Origin: an uncultured Clostridia bacterium
Lineage (GTDB): Bacteria; Bacillota; Clostridia; TANB77; CAG-508
Length of the DNA: 46,430 nucleotides
Assembly (NCBI GenBank): GCA_944392425.1
Contig: CALXWM010000006.1
Location: forward strand, 1-46,430
Reading direction: 5' to 3'
Position 1 is the stretch's first letter. Each line of letters opens with the position of its first letter. A program made the position numbers and the translations under genes. The notes below the pieces were generated by a model, which saw nothing but the letters and a program-made list of their open reading frames with translations, was not told the origin of the DNA and made no database searches. Of the stretch, positions 24,781-33,267 are shown piece by piece.

Positions 24781-26424
24781 CTAGTACTCAAAAATACTTC
24801 CCCCAATAAATTCTCTTAATATTGAATTATTAGGTATAGCTGTTTCCTCCATATCATCAAAATACTCTAATAATGTGCTCAATCTTTTTGCTTCTGAATA
24901 TTCTGGCACTGACCTATCAATTTCATCCAATAATGGTTTGGCATATTTTTTAAGTACTGCTAATTCATAAACTAGTGAACTATTAAACATTGCATCTGCT
25001 TCTTCTTGATATGGGAATATATTTTTGTTTTCGCCATTATTTACTGAATCCCATCTCTTTAAAGTGTCTAATGCCGTATAACTTCTAAAGTTGTAATCTC
25101 TAACTATTCTTCTTATAAGTCTTGTGTCTGTAGTAGATATACGGTTAAAATAGTCTATATTTAGAACAGTTAAGTCGCTTAAATATATTTTGAATTTATT
25201 TTCTTTAGGAATTGTACTTGTTAATCTATCATTTAATGAGTGTATACCTTCAATTACTAAAATGTCATTTTCTCCCAATTTCATTTTGTTGCCATTGTAT
25301 ACTTTAGTTCCATCTTTAAAATCAAATGTTGGTACATCTATTTCTTCGCCATTTATTAATTTTGTTAAATGTTCATTAAATAATTTTATATCTAAAGCCT
25401 CTATGGTTTCAAAATCATATTCTCCATTTTCATCTTTTGGAGTTTCAGATCTTTCTACAAAGTAATTATCTGTTCCTATTGTTACTGGATTTAATCCATG
25501 AAGTTTTAACTGTATTCCTAATCTTTTTGCAAATGTAGTTTTTCCTGATGAAGAAGGTCCTGCAATTAGTACCATTTTTACATTTCTTTTATCTGCTATC
25601 CTGTCTGCTATTTGAGCTATTTTCTTTTCGTGCAATGCTTCTGCTGTAAGTACAGTTTCAGATACTTTTCCTTGTTCTATATGGTCATTTAAATCCTTTA
25701 TTGTACTAATATGCATTAGTCTATTTATATCGTCGTACTCCTCTAAAGTAGCTTGCAATTTCTTTGTTTCCACAAACTCACCTAATTCATTTGCATTTTT
25801 TCTATTTGGGTATCTTACAATAAATCCATCTTTATATTTTTTAATGTCAAATAGTTTCATAAATCCTGTAGAAATCGGCATTACACCATAAAAATAATTG
25901 TAATAGTCTTCACAGAAATATAAAGAAACTGTATTTTTTTCTTTATTTTCTACTTGAAGTTTACCTCTTAAAGTATTTTCTTTTGCATAAAATTCTTCCG
26001 CTTCTTTCTTGTCCATTATTACCTTTTTGATTGGCAAGTCTTTTTCTATAATTGAAGCCATTTCATCTTTTACTTTCTTTATAATTACTTCTGTAATTGG
26101 CTCGTTTTCAACTTCGCAAAACATTGCATTTGAAAGTTGATAATTTACACTTATCTTAGCTTCTGGATATAGCTTTTCAAAAGCTTTAGCCATAACAAAT
26201 AATACTCCTCTTACATATATTCTCATTCCATCTTTGTCAGTAATATCTATTAGGTCTACTTTGTCTCCCTCTTGTATTACATATTCTAAAGATTTTATTT
26301 CATTATTGCATCTACAAGCAACAATATTATTTTTTGAAAATTTTATATTGTCCTTGAAAAGGTCTATAACTTTAGCCTCTTTCATTGGTACTCCTACTTC
26401 ATTATTGTGATAAAATATTTTCAT
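24781..26424 (-). CDS. TGS-domain uridine kinase-like nucleoside kinase
   Basis: This 547 aa protein has an N-terminal half related to threonyl-tRNA synthetase: TGS domain (about 1-60) and the tRNA second-additional-domain region (about 70-200). It is fused to a uridine kinase/phosphoribulokinase domain with P-loop GPSSSGKT (289-296), TIGTDNYFVERSETP and ISTTDTRLIRRIVRDY. The fusion is common in Firmicutes and Bacteroidetes and is annotated as nucleoside kinase; its substrate is not established. The ThrRS-like segment lacks the aminoacylation core, so it does not charge tRNA. The ATG at 26424 has AAGGAAGGAAACAT ahead. Repeat B4 separates it from mutS, where mutL would often be found. Confidence 0.88.
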   Translation of the reverse strand: MKIFYHNNEVGVPMKEAKVIDLFKDNIKFSKNNIVACRCNNEIKSLEYVIQEGDKVDLIDITDKDGMRIYVRGVLFVMAKAFEKLYPEAKISVNYQLSNAMFCEVENEPITEVIIKKVKDEMASIIEKDLPIKKVIMDKKEAEEFYAKENTLRGKLQVENKEKNTVSLYFCEDYYNYFYGVMPISTGFMKLFDIKKYKDGFIVRYPNRKNANELGEFVETKKLQATLEEYDDINRLMHISTIKDLNDHIEQGKVSETVLTAEALHEKKIAQIADRIADKRNVKMVLIAGPSSSGKTTFAKRLGIQLKLHGLNPVTIGTDNYFVERSETPKDENGEYDFETIEALDIKLFNEHLTKLINGEEIDVPTFDFKDGTKVYNGNKMKLGENDILVIEGIHSLNDRLTSTIPKENKFKIYLSDLTVLNIDYFNRISTTDTRLIRRIVRDYNFRSYTALDTLKRWDSVNNGENKNIFPYQEEADAMFNSSLVYELAVLKKYAKPLLDEIDRSVPEYSEAKRLSTLLEYFDDMEETAIPNNSILREFIGGSIFEY

Positions 26425-26479
26425 ATGTTTCCTTCCTTTCGTTTTTTAATTATTATATGTGGTTTTTTCAAATTAATTC

Positions 26480-26699
26480 ATTATTACAATTCACAATGTA
26501 AGTATCTACTTAAGTTTCAATATACATTCTTCCGCTTTTACTTCGCGATTTCGCTTTGCTCAGCGCTCGCACGCTCCGTCTGCGTTTCTAAGATAAAGAC
26601 GTAACTTGACCGAGCTCTTTGTACACTTCGCTGCGCTAAAAGCTCCAGAACATATATTGAAACTTTTATAAAACAAAAGTAGCTGTGAATTGTAATAAT
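26480..26699. repeat. family B inverted-repeat element, copy B4, with outer arms
   Basis: The inner arms AGTTTCAATATACATTCT and AGAACATATATTGAAACT pair, with CCGCTTTTA/TAAAAGC inward. The outer arms ATTATTACAATTCACA (26480-26495) and its reverse complement near 26684-26699 enclose them. Read on the minus strand the interior is GTCTTTATCTTAGAAACGC with AGACGGAGCGTGCGAGC, homologous to B1. The right outer arm ends at the mutS stop codon. Confidence 0.8.
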
Positions 26700-29384
26700 T
26701 TATTGCATTTTTTCTTTCATTTTTGAAAGAATATTTAATGCATCTAGTGGTGTTACTTCTTCTAGTTTAACTTGGTCAAGCTCATGAGCTATTTCAGCTA
26801 GTTTGTAATTAAACATATCCATTTGACCTTCGCTCTTTGCCTTTTCTTCCTTAGTTTTAGGTGCGTCTTTTATAATGCTTTTTCTTTCTAACGTTTTTAA
26901 TATTTCATTAGCTCTTTTTGTAACTGATTTTGGCACACCTGCTAACTTAGCAACGTGTACGCCATAACTTTCATCAGTTCCACCTGGCAATATTTTTCTT
27001 AAAAAGATTACATCTTCGCCTTTTTCTTTTACTGCAACATGGAAGTTTTTTACACCTTCTAGTTTATTTTCTAATCCTACTAATTCGTGATAGTGAGTTG
27101 CAAATAATGTTTTTGCACCGCAAACTTCTTTATTTGCAATATATTCAGCGACAGCCCAAGCAATAGATAACCCATCATATGTTGACGTACCTCTACCTAT
27201 TTCATCAAGTATGACTAAGCTTTTATTAGTTGCATTTTTAAGTATGCTTGCTACCTCCATCATTTCAACCATAAAAGTACTTTCGCCCATACTTAAATCA
27301 TCTGAAGCTCCAACTCTTGTAAAGATTTTGTCTACAATGCCTATATGAGCCTCTCTTGCTGGTACAAAACTTCCTATTTGAGCCATTAAAGTAATTAGAG
27401 CTACTTGTCTCATATATGTAGATTTACCAGCCATATTTGGTCCAGTAATTATGTCCAGTCTATTTTCACCTGAATCTAAATATGCGTCATTTTGTACAAA
27501 TGCTCCTGTTGGAAGCATTTTTTCTATAACTGGGTGTCTGCCATCTTTTATGTCTATAACATCACTATTGTCTACCTGTGGCATACAATAATTCATTTCT
27601 TCTGCAACCTTTGCCAGTGAGCATAATACGTCTGTTTTGGCAATAATACTAGCAGATGTTTGCAATCTTTTTGCACTTTGTTCAATTGTGTTTCTTACTT
27701 TAACAAATGCATCATATTCTAGTGCCACAACTCTTTCTTGTGCACCTATTATTTGGTTTTCTAAATTTTTAAGTTCTTCTGTTATGTATCTTTCGCCAGT
27801 AGTTAAAGTTTGTTTTCTTACATATCTTTCTGGTGCCATTTTTACAAATGATTTACTAACTTCTATATAATATCCAAATATTTTGTTATATCCTATTTTT
27901 AGATTTTTAATTCCTGTTTCTTGTTTTTCTCTTGCCTCTAACTCTGCAAGCCACTTTCTACCATTTGTAGTGGCGTCTAAAAGCTCATCTATTGTTTCAT
28001 CATAGCCTTTTTTTATAAGTCCACCTTCTTTAACACTCATTGGTGGGTCATCTAAAATTGCTGTATCTACTAAAGTATAGATATCTTCTAGTACATCCAA
28101 TCCTTGATACATTTCTTGAAGCATTGGTGCTTGCGTGCTTGCTAACAAGTTCTTTATTTCTGGCAATTGATGAACTGAATTTTTTAAAGTTACTAAATCT
28201 CTAGCATTTGCAGTTCCATAAGAAATTTTGCCAGCTAGTCTTTCTATATCATAAACATTTTTTAAAGCTAAGCATAAATCATCTCTAAGCATTTTGCTAT
28301 CTTTAAGCTCTTTTACTGCTTCAAGTCTTTTATTTATATCTTTTACATCTATAAGAGGGTCGCTTATCCATCTTCTAAGAAGTCTTCCCCCCATTGATGT
28401 ATCTGTTTTATCTAGTACCCAAAGCAAAGTTCCTTTTTTAGATTTGTCTCTCATTTTTTCTGTAAGTTCTAAGTTTCTTCTAGCATTTAAGTCAAGAGAC
28501 ATATACTTTGTTGTATTGTAAATTGTTATTTGATTTAAGTTTTCTAATTTTGACTTTTGAGTATCTTCTATATAATACATAAGTCCATTTATGGCAGAAA
28601 CAGCGAATAGCTTAGTTTTTATACTTGATAAGCTTTCTCCTTTGTCATCTCTTAAATCAAATTCTCTATCTATTTTTTGATAATCATCATCAAACTCGTC
28701 TACCACTGAAACAAAGCAGTTAAATCTTTGCTTTATGTATGAAAGTTCTTCTGTGCTTTCGCTCATCATTTTATTTATTACTAATTCTGATGGATTATAT
28801 CTTGAAATTTCATCTATCAATTTTGCAAAATTGTTCTCGTCTCTTATTTCTGTTGCATAAAAATCACCAGTTGAAATATCACAAACTGCTAAACCAAAGT
28901 ATATTCCCTCTTTATATATTGACATTATGTAATTGTTCTTTTTATCTTCTAATAAAGTACTTTCAACAACTGTACCAGGTGTTACTACTTTAATAACATC
29001 CCTTTTTACAATACCTTTTGCAAATTTAGGATCTTCAAGTTGTTCGCAAATAGCTACTTTGTAGCCTCTTTCTATAAGTTTAGCAATATATCCTTCTGCT
29101 GCATGATATGGTATACCACACATTGGTGCTCTTTCTTCTAACCCACAGTCTTTTCCTGTAAGTGTAAGTTCAAGCTCTCTTGAAACATTTATTGCATCAT
29201 CAAAAAACATTTCATAAAAATCGCCTAATCTATAAAAAAGTACACAGTCTTTGTATTTTTCTTTAGTTCGTAAATAGTGTTGCATCATTGGTGAAACTTT
29301 TTTTAAATCAATTCCATTTATTTCACCATCATTTTTTTCAAATATTTCTTGGTTTCTTTCTTCTTTTTCAATTATTTCTGACAC
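26700..29384 (-). CDS. mutS: DNA mismatch repair protein MutS
   Basis: MutS recognises mismatches and small loops and is an ABC ATPase. The N-terminal mismatch-binding domain has the Phe-x-Glu motif in VLFYRLGDFYEMFFDDA. The ATPase has Walker A GPNMAGKSTYMRQ near residue 648, the signature STFMVEMME, and Walker B LVILDEIGRGTSTYDG. At 894 aa it is a normal MutS1. The start is GTG at 29384 with GGAGGA 7 bases upstream. The C-terminal clamp-binding motif appears as GQMDMFNY. mutL does not follow; a nucleoside kinase and repeat B4 do. Confidence 0.96.
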   Translation of the reverse strand: MSEIIEKEERNQEIFEKNDGEINGIDLKKVSPMMQHYLRTKEKYKDCVLFYRLGDFYEMFFDDAINVSRELELTLTGKDCGLEERAPMCGIPYHAAEGYIAKLIERGYKVAICEQLEDPKFAKGIVKRDVIKVVTPGTVVESTLLEDKKNNYIMSIYKEGIYFGLAVCDISTGDFYATEIRDENNFAKLIDEISRYNPSELVINKMMSESTEELSYIKQRFNCFVSVVDEFDDDYQKIDREFDLRDDKGESLSSIKTKLFAVSAINGLMYYIEDTQKSKLENLNQITIYNTTKYMSLDLNARRNLELTEKMRDKSKKGTLLWVLDKTDTSMGGRLLRRWISDPLIDVKDINKRLEAVKELKDSKMLRDDLCLALKNVYDIERLAGKISYGTANARDLVTLKNSVHQLPEIKNLLASTQAPMLQEMYQGLDVLEDIYTLVDTAILDDPPMSVKEGGLIKKGYDETIDELLDATTNGRKWLAELEAREKQETGIKNLKIGYNKIFGYYIEVSKSFVKMAPERYVRKQTLTTGERYITEELKNLENQIIGAQERVVALEYDAFVKVRNTIEQSAKRLQTSASIIAKTDVLCSLAKVAEEMNYCMPQVDNSDVIDIKDGRHPVIEKMLPTGAFVQNDAYLDSGENRLDIITGPNMAGKSTYMRQVALITLMAQIGSFVPAREAHIGIVDKIFTRVGASDDLSMGESTFMVEMMEVASILKNATNKSLVILDEIGRGTSTYDGLSIAWAVAEYIANKEVCGAKTLFATHYHELVGLENKLEGVKNFHVAVKEKGEDVIFLRKILPGGTDESYGVHVAKLAGVPKSVTKRANEILKTLERKSIIKDAPKTKEEKAKSEGQMDMFNYKLAEIAHELDQVKLEEVTPLDALNILSKMKEKMQ

Positions 29385-29463
29385 GACTTTTTCCTCCGAA
29401 TCTTGTTTTCATTATAGTAATGCATTTTATAAATATACACATTTGCACCTGTGTGAATTTTTA

Positions 29464-30891
29464 TCAGTTTTCGTATTCACCCTTTAAATACCACATATGT
29501 TCTGAAGCTATTTTAAGTGGTATTACTTTTCCTACTAGGTCGTCTTTCCCTTCAAAATTTACTACCTTATTTGTTTCAGTTCTTCCTGTGTATATTTTGT
29601 CATTCGTTTTGCTTTTTCCTTCAACTAAAACCTTTTGAACTGTACCTACATATTTTTTATTGCCTTCTTCTATTATTTTTTCTGCTAGAGATTTTAGCCT
29701 ATTAAATCTTTCGTGTTTTACTTTTTCATCTATTTGATTTTCCATTTTATCAGCAACTGTGCCAACTCTTCTTGAGTATATAAACATAAATATTTGCTCA
29801 TATCCTACTTTTTTTATTACATCTAAAGTATCTTCAAAATCTTCTTCTGTTTCTCCCGGAAATCCTACTATAATATCTGTAGAAAATTGTATATTTGGTA
29901 TTTTTGCTTTAATTTTTTCTACAAGATTTAAGTATTGTTCTTTTGTGTATTTGCGGTTCATGGCTTTTAACACATTTGTACTTCCTGATTGTAGTGGTAA
30001 ATGAATTAAATTGCAAACCTTGTCACAATCCCTTATGCTATCTATTACATCATCTGTAAAATCTTTTGGGTGTGGTGATATAAATCTAATTCTTTCTATA
30101 CCATCTATTGTGTTAATTAGTCTTAATAATTTAGCAAACGAATTTACTTCTACTTCTTCACCATTTTCTTTTTTTACAGTAAGATTTAAATTTTCATTCT
30201 GTTTTCTTTCGCTTACTAAATATGAATTAACATTTTGGCCTAGTAAAGTTATTTCTTTGTAGCCATTCTTAGCTAAATCTAAAACTTCATTATATATGTC
30301 TTGAGGATTTCTACTACGCTCTCTACCTCTTACATATGGAACAATACAATATGTACAAAAATTATTACATCCATTCATTATTGCAACTGATGCTTTTATG
30401 CTGTCATCTCTTACAATTGGCATACCTTCAATAATATTACCCTCTATGTCTAATATGTCCTCAATCTTTTTATTTTCTACTATACTATTATATAAATCTT
30501 TTGGAAAGTCTTGCATAGTGTGTGGGCCAAATACAATATCTACAAATGGATAACTTTGCTTAAGCTTATTTACTATATGCTTTTCCTGCATCATACAACC
30601 ACCAATTACTATAATAGTTCCATTGTTTTCTTTGTACTTCTTTACTTCGCCAAGCTTTCCAAATAATCTGTCTTCTGCATTTTCTCTGACACAACAAGTA
30701 TTAAAAACTATAACATTTGCTTTTGCCAAGTCATCTGTTTTTGTATAACCTGACTCTTCAAGCATACCAGATATTTTTTCAGAATCATTTTCATTTAGCT
30801 GGCACCCCATAGTAAGTACTGCATATTTGCCATTTTTATTAATTTGTTTTATTTTGCTTATGTATGTATCTTGCATTTTTATGATTTTCAT
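29464..30891 (-). CDS. miaB: tRNA-2-methylthio-N6-dimethylallyladenosine synthase
   Basis: MiaB methylthiolates i6A37 in tRNAs reading UNN codons, using two iron-sulfur clusters. The N-terminal UPF0004 domain has MGCQLNENDSEK, NTCCVRENAE and GGCMMQ for the auxiliary cluster. The radical SAM motif is NGCNNFCTYCIVPYVRGRER. A C-terminal TRAM domain follows (VLVEGKSKTNDKIYTGRTET). The ATG at 30891 has AAGGAACAGACAAA. Gene order miaB-mutS is conserved in Firmicutes and the 79 bp gap suggests co-transcription. Confidence 0.96.
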   Translation of the reverse strand: MKIIKMQDTYISKIKQINKNGKYAVLTMGCQLNENDSEKISGMLEESGYTKTDDLAKANVIVFNTCCVRENAEDRLFGKLGEVKKYKENNGTIIVIGGCMMQEKHIVNKLKQSYPFVDIVFGPHTMQDFPKDLYNSIVENKKIEDILDIEGNIIEGMPIVRDDSIKASVAIMNGCNNFCTYCIVPYVRGRERSRNPQDIYNEVLDLAKNGYKEITLLGQNVNSYLVSERKQNENLNLTVKKENGEEVEVNSFAKLLRLINTIDGIERIRFISPHPKDFTDDVIDSIRDCDKVCNLIHLPLQSGSTNVLKAMNRKYTKEQYLNLVEKIKAKIPNIQFSTDIIVGFPGETEEDFEDTLDVIKKVGYEQIFMFIYSRRVGTVADKMENQIDEKVKHERFNRLKSLAEKIIEEGNKKYVGTVQKVLVEGKSKTNDKIYTGRTETNKVVNFEGKDDLVGKVIPLKIASEHMWYLKGEYEN

Positions 30892-31191
30892 TTTGTCTGT
30901 TCCTTCCAGTATTGCTAAATTTTTATTTGAATAATTTTTTATCTATAAATGTTTAATTTTAATAATTATAAATATTTTGTCTTTTTGATATTGGTCGTTT
31001 TGTATTTGATTTATATCTTTTTTGTTTTGTTTTCAAGCTTTTATAGCTTTACACGTGAATACATTTTACCACAAAAACAAAAACTCTGCAACATTTTAGT
31101 TACAGAGTTTTATACTTTTTGTCTAGACATTTAATAACCTTTTATAATTTTAAATTTAACATATGTTATTTTTAAAATATCATATACTAAA
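30892..31191. other. AT-rich gap before miaB with the rpmE terminator
   Basis: Apart from the hairpin at 31070-31109 and the presumed miaB promoter/leader, nothing stands out in this 300 bp. A 61-codon plus-strand frame here is AT-run sequence without protein character. Confidence 0.5.
31070..31109 (-). terminator. terminator of the rpmF-rpmE unit
   Basis: On the minus strand AACTCTGTAAC and GTTGCAGAGTT form an 11 bp stem (one G-U), followed by TTTTTGTTTTTG. This is a classic intrinsic terminator about 80 bp past rpmE. Confidence 0.8.
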
Positions 31192-31392
31192 TTATGCCAA
31201 ACCATATTTCTTTTTAAATTTATCTGCTTTACCACCAGTTGTTTCTTTTCTTAAATTACCTGTCCAAAATGGATGACATTTTGAGCAAACATCAACTTTT
31301 AAATCTTTTTTTGTTGAATTTGTTTTCATTACATTTCCGCAAGCACATGTTATTGTTGCTTCTTGGTATTCTGGGTGTATTCCTGTCTTCAT
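31192..31392 (-). CDS. rpmE: 50S ribosomal protein L31 (zinc-binding form)
   Basis: The 66 aa protein starts [20 protein letters not shown] and ends [11 protein letters not shown]. It keeps the CxC and [10 protein letters not shown] cysteines of the zinc-binding C+ type. ATG at 31392 has AAGAGGTGAACTTAA. It follows rpmF with a 29 bp gap, so the two ribosomal genes form a unit; usually rpmE and rpmF are not adjacent. C+ L31 can act as a zinc store, replaced by a C- paralogue when zinc is low; no paralogue is in the window. Confidence 0.96.
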   Translation of the reverse strand: MKTGIHPEYQEATITCACGNVMKTNSTKKDLKVDVCSKCHPFWTGNLRKETTGGKADKFKKKYGLA

Positions 31393-31421
31393 TTAAGTTC
31401 ACCTCTTTCTTAAAATCTTAA

Positions 31422-31604
31422 TTAGTTAGCTTTTTTAGAAATTATTTCAACTCCATCGTAGTAACCACAACTTGGGCATACTCTATGTTGCATTATTAAT
31501 TCGTGGCAATGTGGGCATTCAACTAAATTTTTGTTTTCTAATTTCCATGTAGATCTTTTTGTATGAGTTCTAGCTTTTGACCATCTTCTTTTTGGTTGTG
31601 CCAT
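31422..31604 (-). CDS. rpmF: 50S ribosomal protein L32
   Basis: The 60 aa protein begins MAQPKRRWSKARTHTKRSTW and has the zinc ribbon CPHC...CPSCGYYDG of L32. ATG at 31604 is preceded by AAGGAGGGATAAAA, a very strong SD. It is co-transcribed with rpmE downstream. Confidence 0.96.
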   Translation of the reverse strand: MAQPKRRWSKARTHTKRSTWKLENKNLVECPHCHELIMQHRVCPSCGYYDGVEIISKKAN

Positions 31605-31734
31605 TTTTATCCCTCCTTATGCGTATTTATCTATATTATTTTCTCTTTCTTAAGTCACTTATATATTATACAAATTAAATATCTGTTTGTCAAGAGTTTT
31701 TGTAAAATTTGAGAAAGTTGCAATATATTGATTT

Positions 31735-32979
31735 TTAGCTTTCAGTACTACAATACAAAGTGACACGGAAACCATAGGTGCTGGTGGCAGGGCCATTGTC
31801 GTTGCCACGGTCACCTGCTGGAATGTCGTCGTAGCAGTTCTTGTAATAGCCTCCTCGAAAAACGTAAGGATAGCTCTCGTCAGAGTTACTCTCAGTAGTG
31901 TATTCGAATAAGTTTCCTCCCATATCATATATATTACTTACCGCTGTTGTTTGTCCGGTTGGAATTAATGTAGATGAGTTCTTGTTTTTCGTTTGTTTAT
32001 ATCCAGCTATGTCTGTATAAGTAAACGAATCTGAATTATAATAGTTTCCTTCTGGTGAATTTGTTCCATAATTACTATTCTTTATTTGTATATAGCTTAT
32101 TGCTGTATCCCATGCATAACTACTTACTAATTTTGTTGTTGCTGTGGCATATTCTTGTACATCATCCATTCCTTCTGCTAAACTTTTTAGATTTGCAAAT
32201 GTTATATAGTTATATGGGGCTTGGTCCTTCTTTATTGTTATTGTATTTTCTTGGTTTGCTCCTTCTGCTCTCATTGTTTTGGCTTCTGTTGACTCTTTAT
32301 CTCCTGCCTCGAATCTTCCTATATAATAGCCTCCCCATGCATTTACGCTTGCCTCTTCATCACTTGGCATTGTTTCTGTATGATCTGTTGTTATATCTTC
32401 TCCTTTAAATACTGTTCTTCGATATACTATTGTAGCTGTTCCACCTGATGATAGATTTATTGTTGCTCCTGTTCCTGTTTTTGCTGGTATCCATACGAAT
32501 TGGTTTCCATCTTTATCTTCTATTACTATTCCATCTTCAACAGTTGTTGCTGAATCTTCTGCTATTTTGAATCCTTCCGGGATTCTTACTTGGTTTTCTA
32601 GGTCATCAATTAATGTTATATCTTTTTCGAACGTGCATTTTGCCTCTTTTCCTTGTGCCACTGTTTCTATTCTTGTTCCTGTTATTTTCTTACCTTTTAC
32701 ATATGCTGTTTCTCCCCATAATATATCTTCTGGCAAGGCTGTGGCGTCTGATGTGTCTAGACTTTCAAGTGTTCCTGTTACTCCACCCAAAGTAATACCC
32801 TTTTTTATGTATTCTGGTAAAAGATTGCCATTGTTTGAATCACTATTTGATGAATTGTATTTTTCGTTTGCTATATTTACTCTAATAGCATTTGTTACAA
32901 ATGCTATTCCTATTATTACAACTATTGTAATTATAGCAATTAATATTATAAGCTTTTGTTTTTTATTTAGTTTTTTCAT
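31735..32979 (-). CDS. membrane-anchored formylglycine-generating-enzyme (SUMF1/C-type lectin fold) protein, candidate DGR target
   Basis: The 414 aa protein has a short basic N-terminus, one membrane segment (about 10-30) and an extracytoplasmic domain. The FGE/SUMF1 fold is recognised by QFVWIPAKTG, GGYYIGRFEAGD, YAWDTAISYIQ, DMGGNLFEYTTE and the terminal RGG...GFRV block. No catalytic cysteine pair of true FGE is evident, so a binding role is likelier. Base composition is AT-rich up to about 31920, then the last ~60 codons are GC-rich, with 18 of 30 codons between RGGYY and GFRV ending in C, as expected when AAC codons of a template are adenine-mutagenised in a DGR. The ATG at 32979 has GAAAGGAG upstream. 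It is monocistronic; no reverse transcriptase or template repeat is nearby. Without DGR evidence it would be called a hypothetical SUMF1 protein. Confidence 0.85.
   Translation of the reverse strand: MKKLNKKQKLIILIAIITIVVIIGIAFVTNAIRVNIANEKYNSSNSDSNNGNLLPEYIKKGITLGGVTGTLESLDTSDATALPEDILWGETAYVKGKKITGTRIETVAQGKEAKCTFEKDITLIDDLENQVRIPEGFKIAEDSATTVEDGIVIEDKDGNQFVWIPAKTGTGATINLSSGGTATIVYRRTVFKGEDITTDHTETMPSDEEASVNAWGGYYIGRFEAGDKESTEAKTMRAEGANQENTITIKKDQAPYNYITFANLKSLAEGMDDVQEYATATTKLVSSYAWDTAISYIQIKNSNYGTNSPEGNYYNSDSFTYTDIAGYKQTKNKNSSTLIPTGQTTAVSNIYDMGGNLFEYTTESNSDESYPYVFRGGYYKNCYDDIPAGDRGNDNGPATSTYGFRVTLYCSTES
31762..31851 (-). other. candidate DGR variable region (hypervariable codons)
   Basis: These 30 codons run from the second Gly of RGG to the Val of GFRV. 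18 of the 30 end in C, and most are one or two adenine changes from AAC (TAC, TGC, GAC, GGC, AGC, ACC, GCC, AAC). The rest of the gene and the genome prefer A or T there. The segment after it, encoding GFRVTLYCS, would hold the initiation-of-homology site. This is inferred from composition and position only. Confidence 0.6.
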
Positions 32980-33059
32980 TATTGAAATACTCCTTTCGAT
33001 TTTCTTTTTGTGTCATTTAGAACCATTCTAGTTGACAACCACAGTCGACATCCAGCACG

Positions 33060-33114
33060 CAAAAAAGCTATGTGATTTAAGCAAATTTTACATTCGTTTA
33101 AAACACATAGCTTT
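33060..33114 (-). terminator. hemW terminator with long loop
   Basis: On the minus strand AAAGCTATGTG and CACATAGCTTT form an 11 bp stem around a 29-base loop, then TTTTG follows. It lies about 155 bp past the hemW stop and also precedes the SUMF1-like gene. Weaker outer complementarity (GTCAACGTAGC with GC.TGTCGAC) extends to about 33046-33126. Confidence 0.65.
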
Positions 33115-33150
33115 GCTACGTTGACATAAACTTATTTTATTAAATCTTAC

Positions 33151-33172
33151 GATATATATATATATATATATA
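33151..33172. repeat. AT dinucleotide microsatellite
   Basis: About ten AT units in the gap after hemW. Such tracts vary in length by slippage; no gene or promoter spacing is obviously affected. Confidence 0.8.
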
Positions 33173-33267
33173 CAGCCTCAAGGCTTTCAGCGATTTTTGT
33201 CATTTGATAGTACTCCTTAATTTTTCTTTATTATACATTTAAAAAGTTCTTTTTTCAAGCCAAATTT

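Noticed and set aside
30949..31134. 61-codon plus-strand frame
   Set aside because: Hydrophobic translation of AT-rich DNA without SD; it overlaps the rpmE terminator.
31659..31928. 89-codon frame overlapping the SUMF1-like gene in another frame
   Set aside because: It is a shadow of the GC-rich 3' end of the real gene, which has strong family motifs.
31640..33060. DGR template repeat and reverse transcriptase next to the SUMF1-like gene
   Set aside because: No second copy of the variable segment and no reverse-transcriptase-like frame found in either direction within the window.
33151..33172. AT microsatellite as a phase-variable switch
   Set aside because: It lies downstream of hemW and far from the SUMF1 gene promoter; no reading frame or promoter spacing depends on it.
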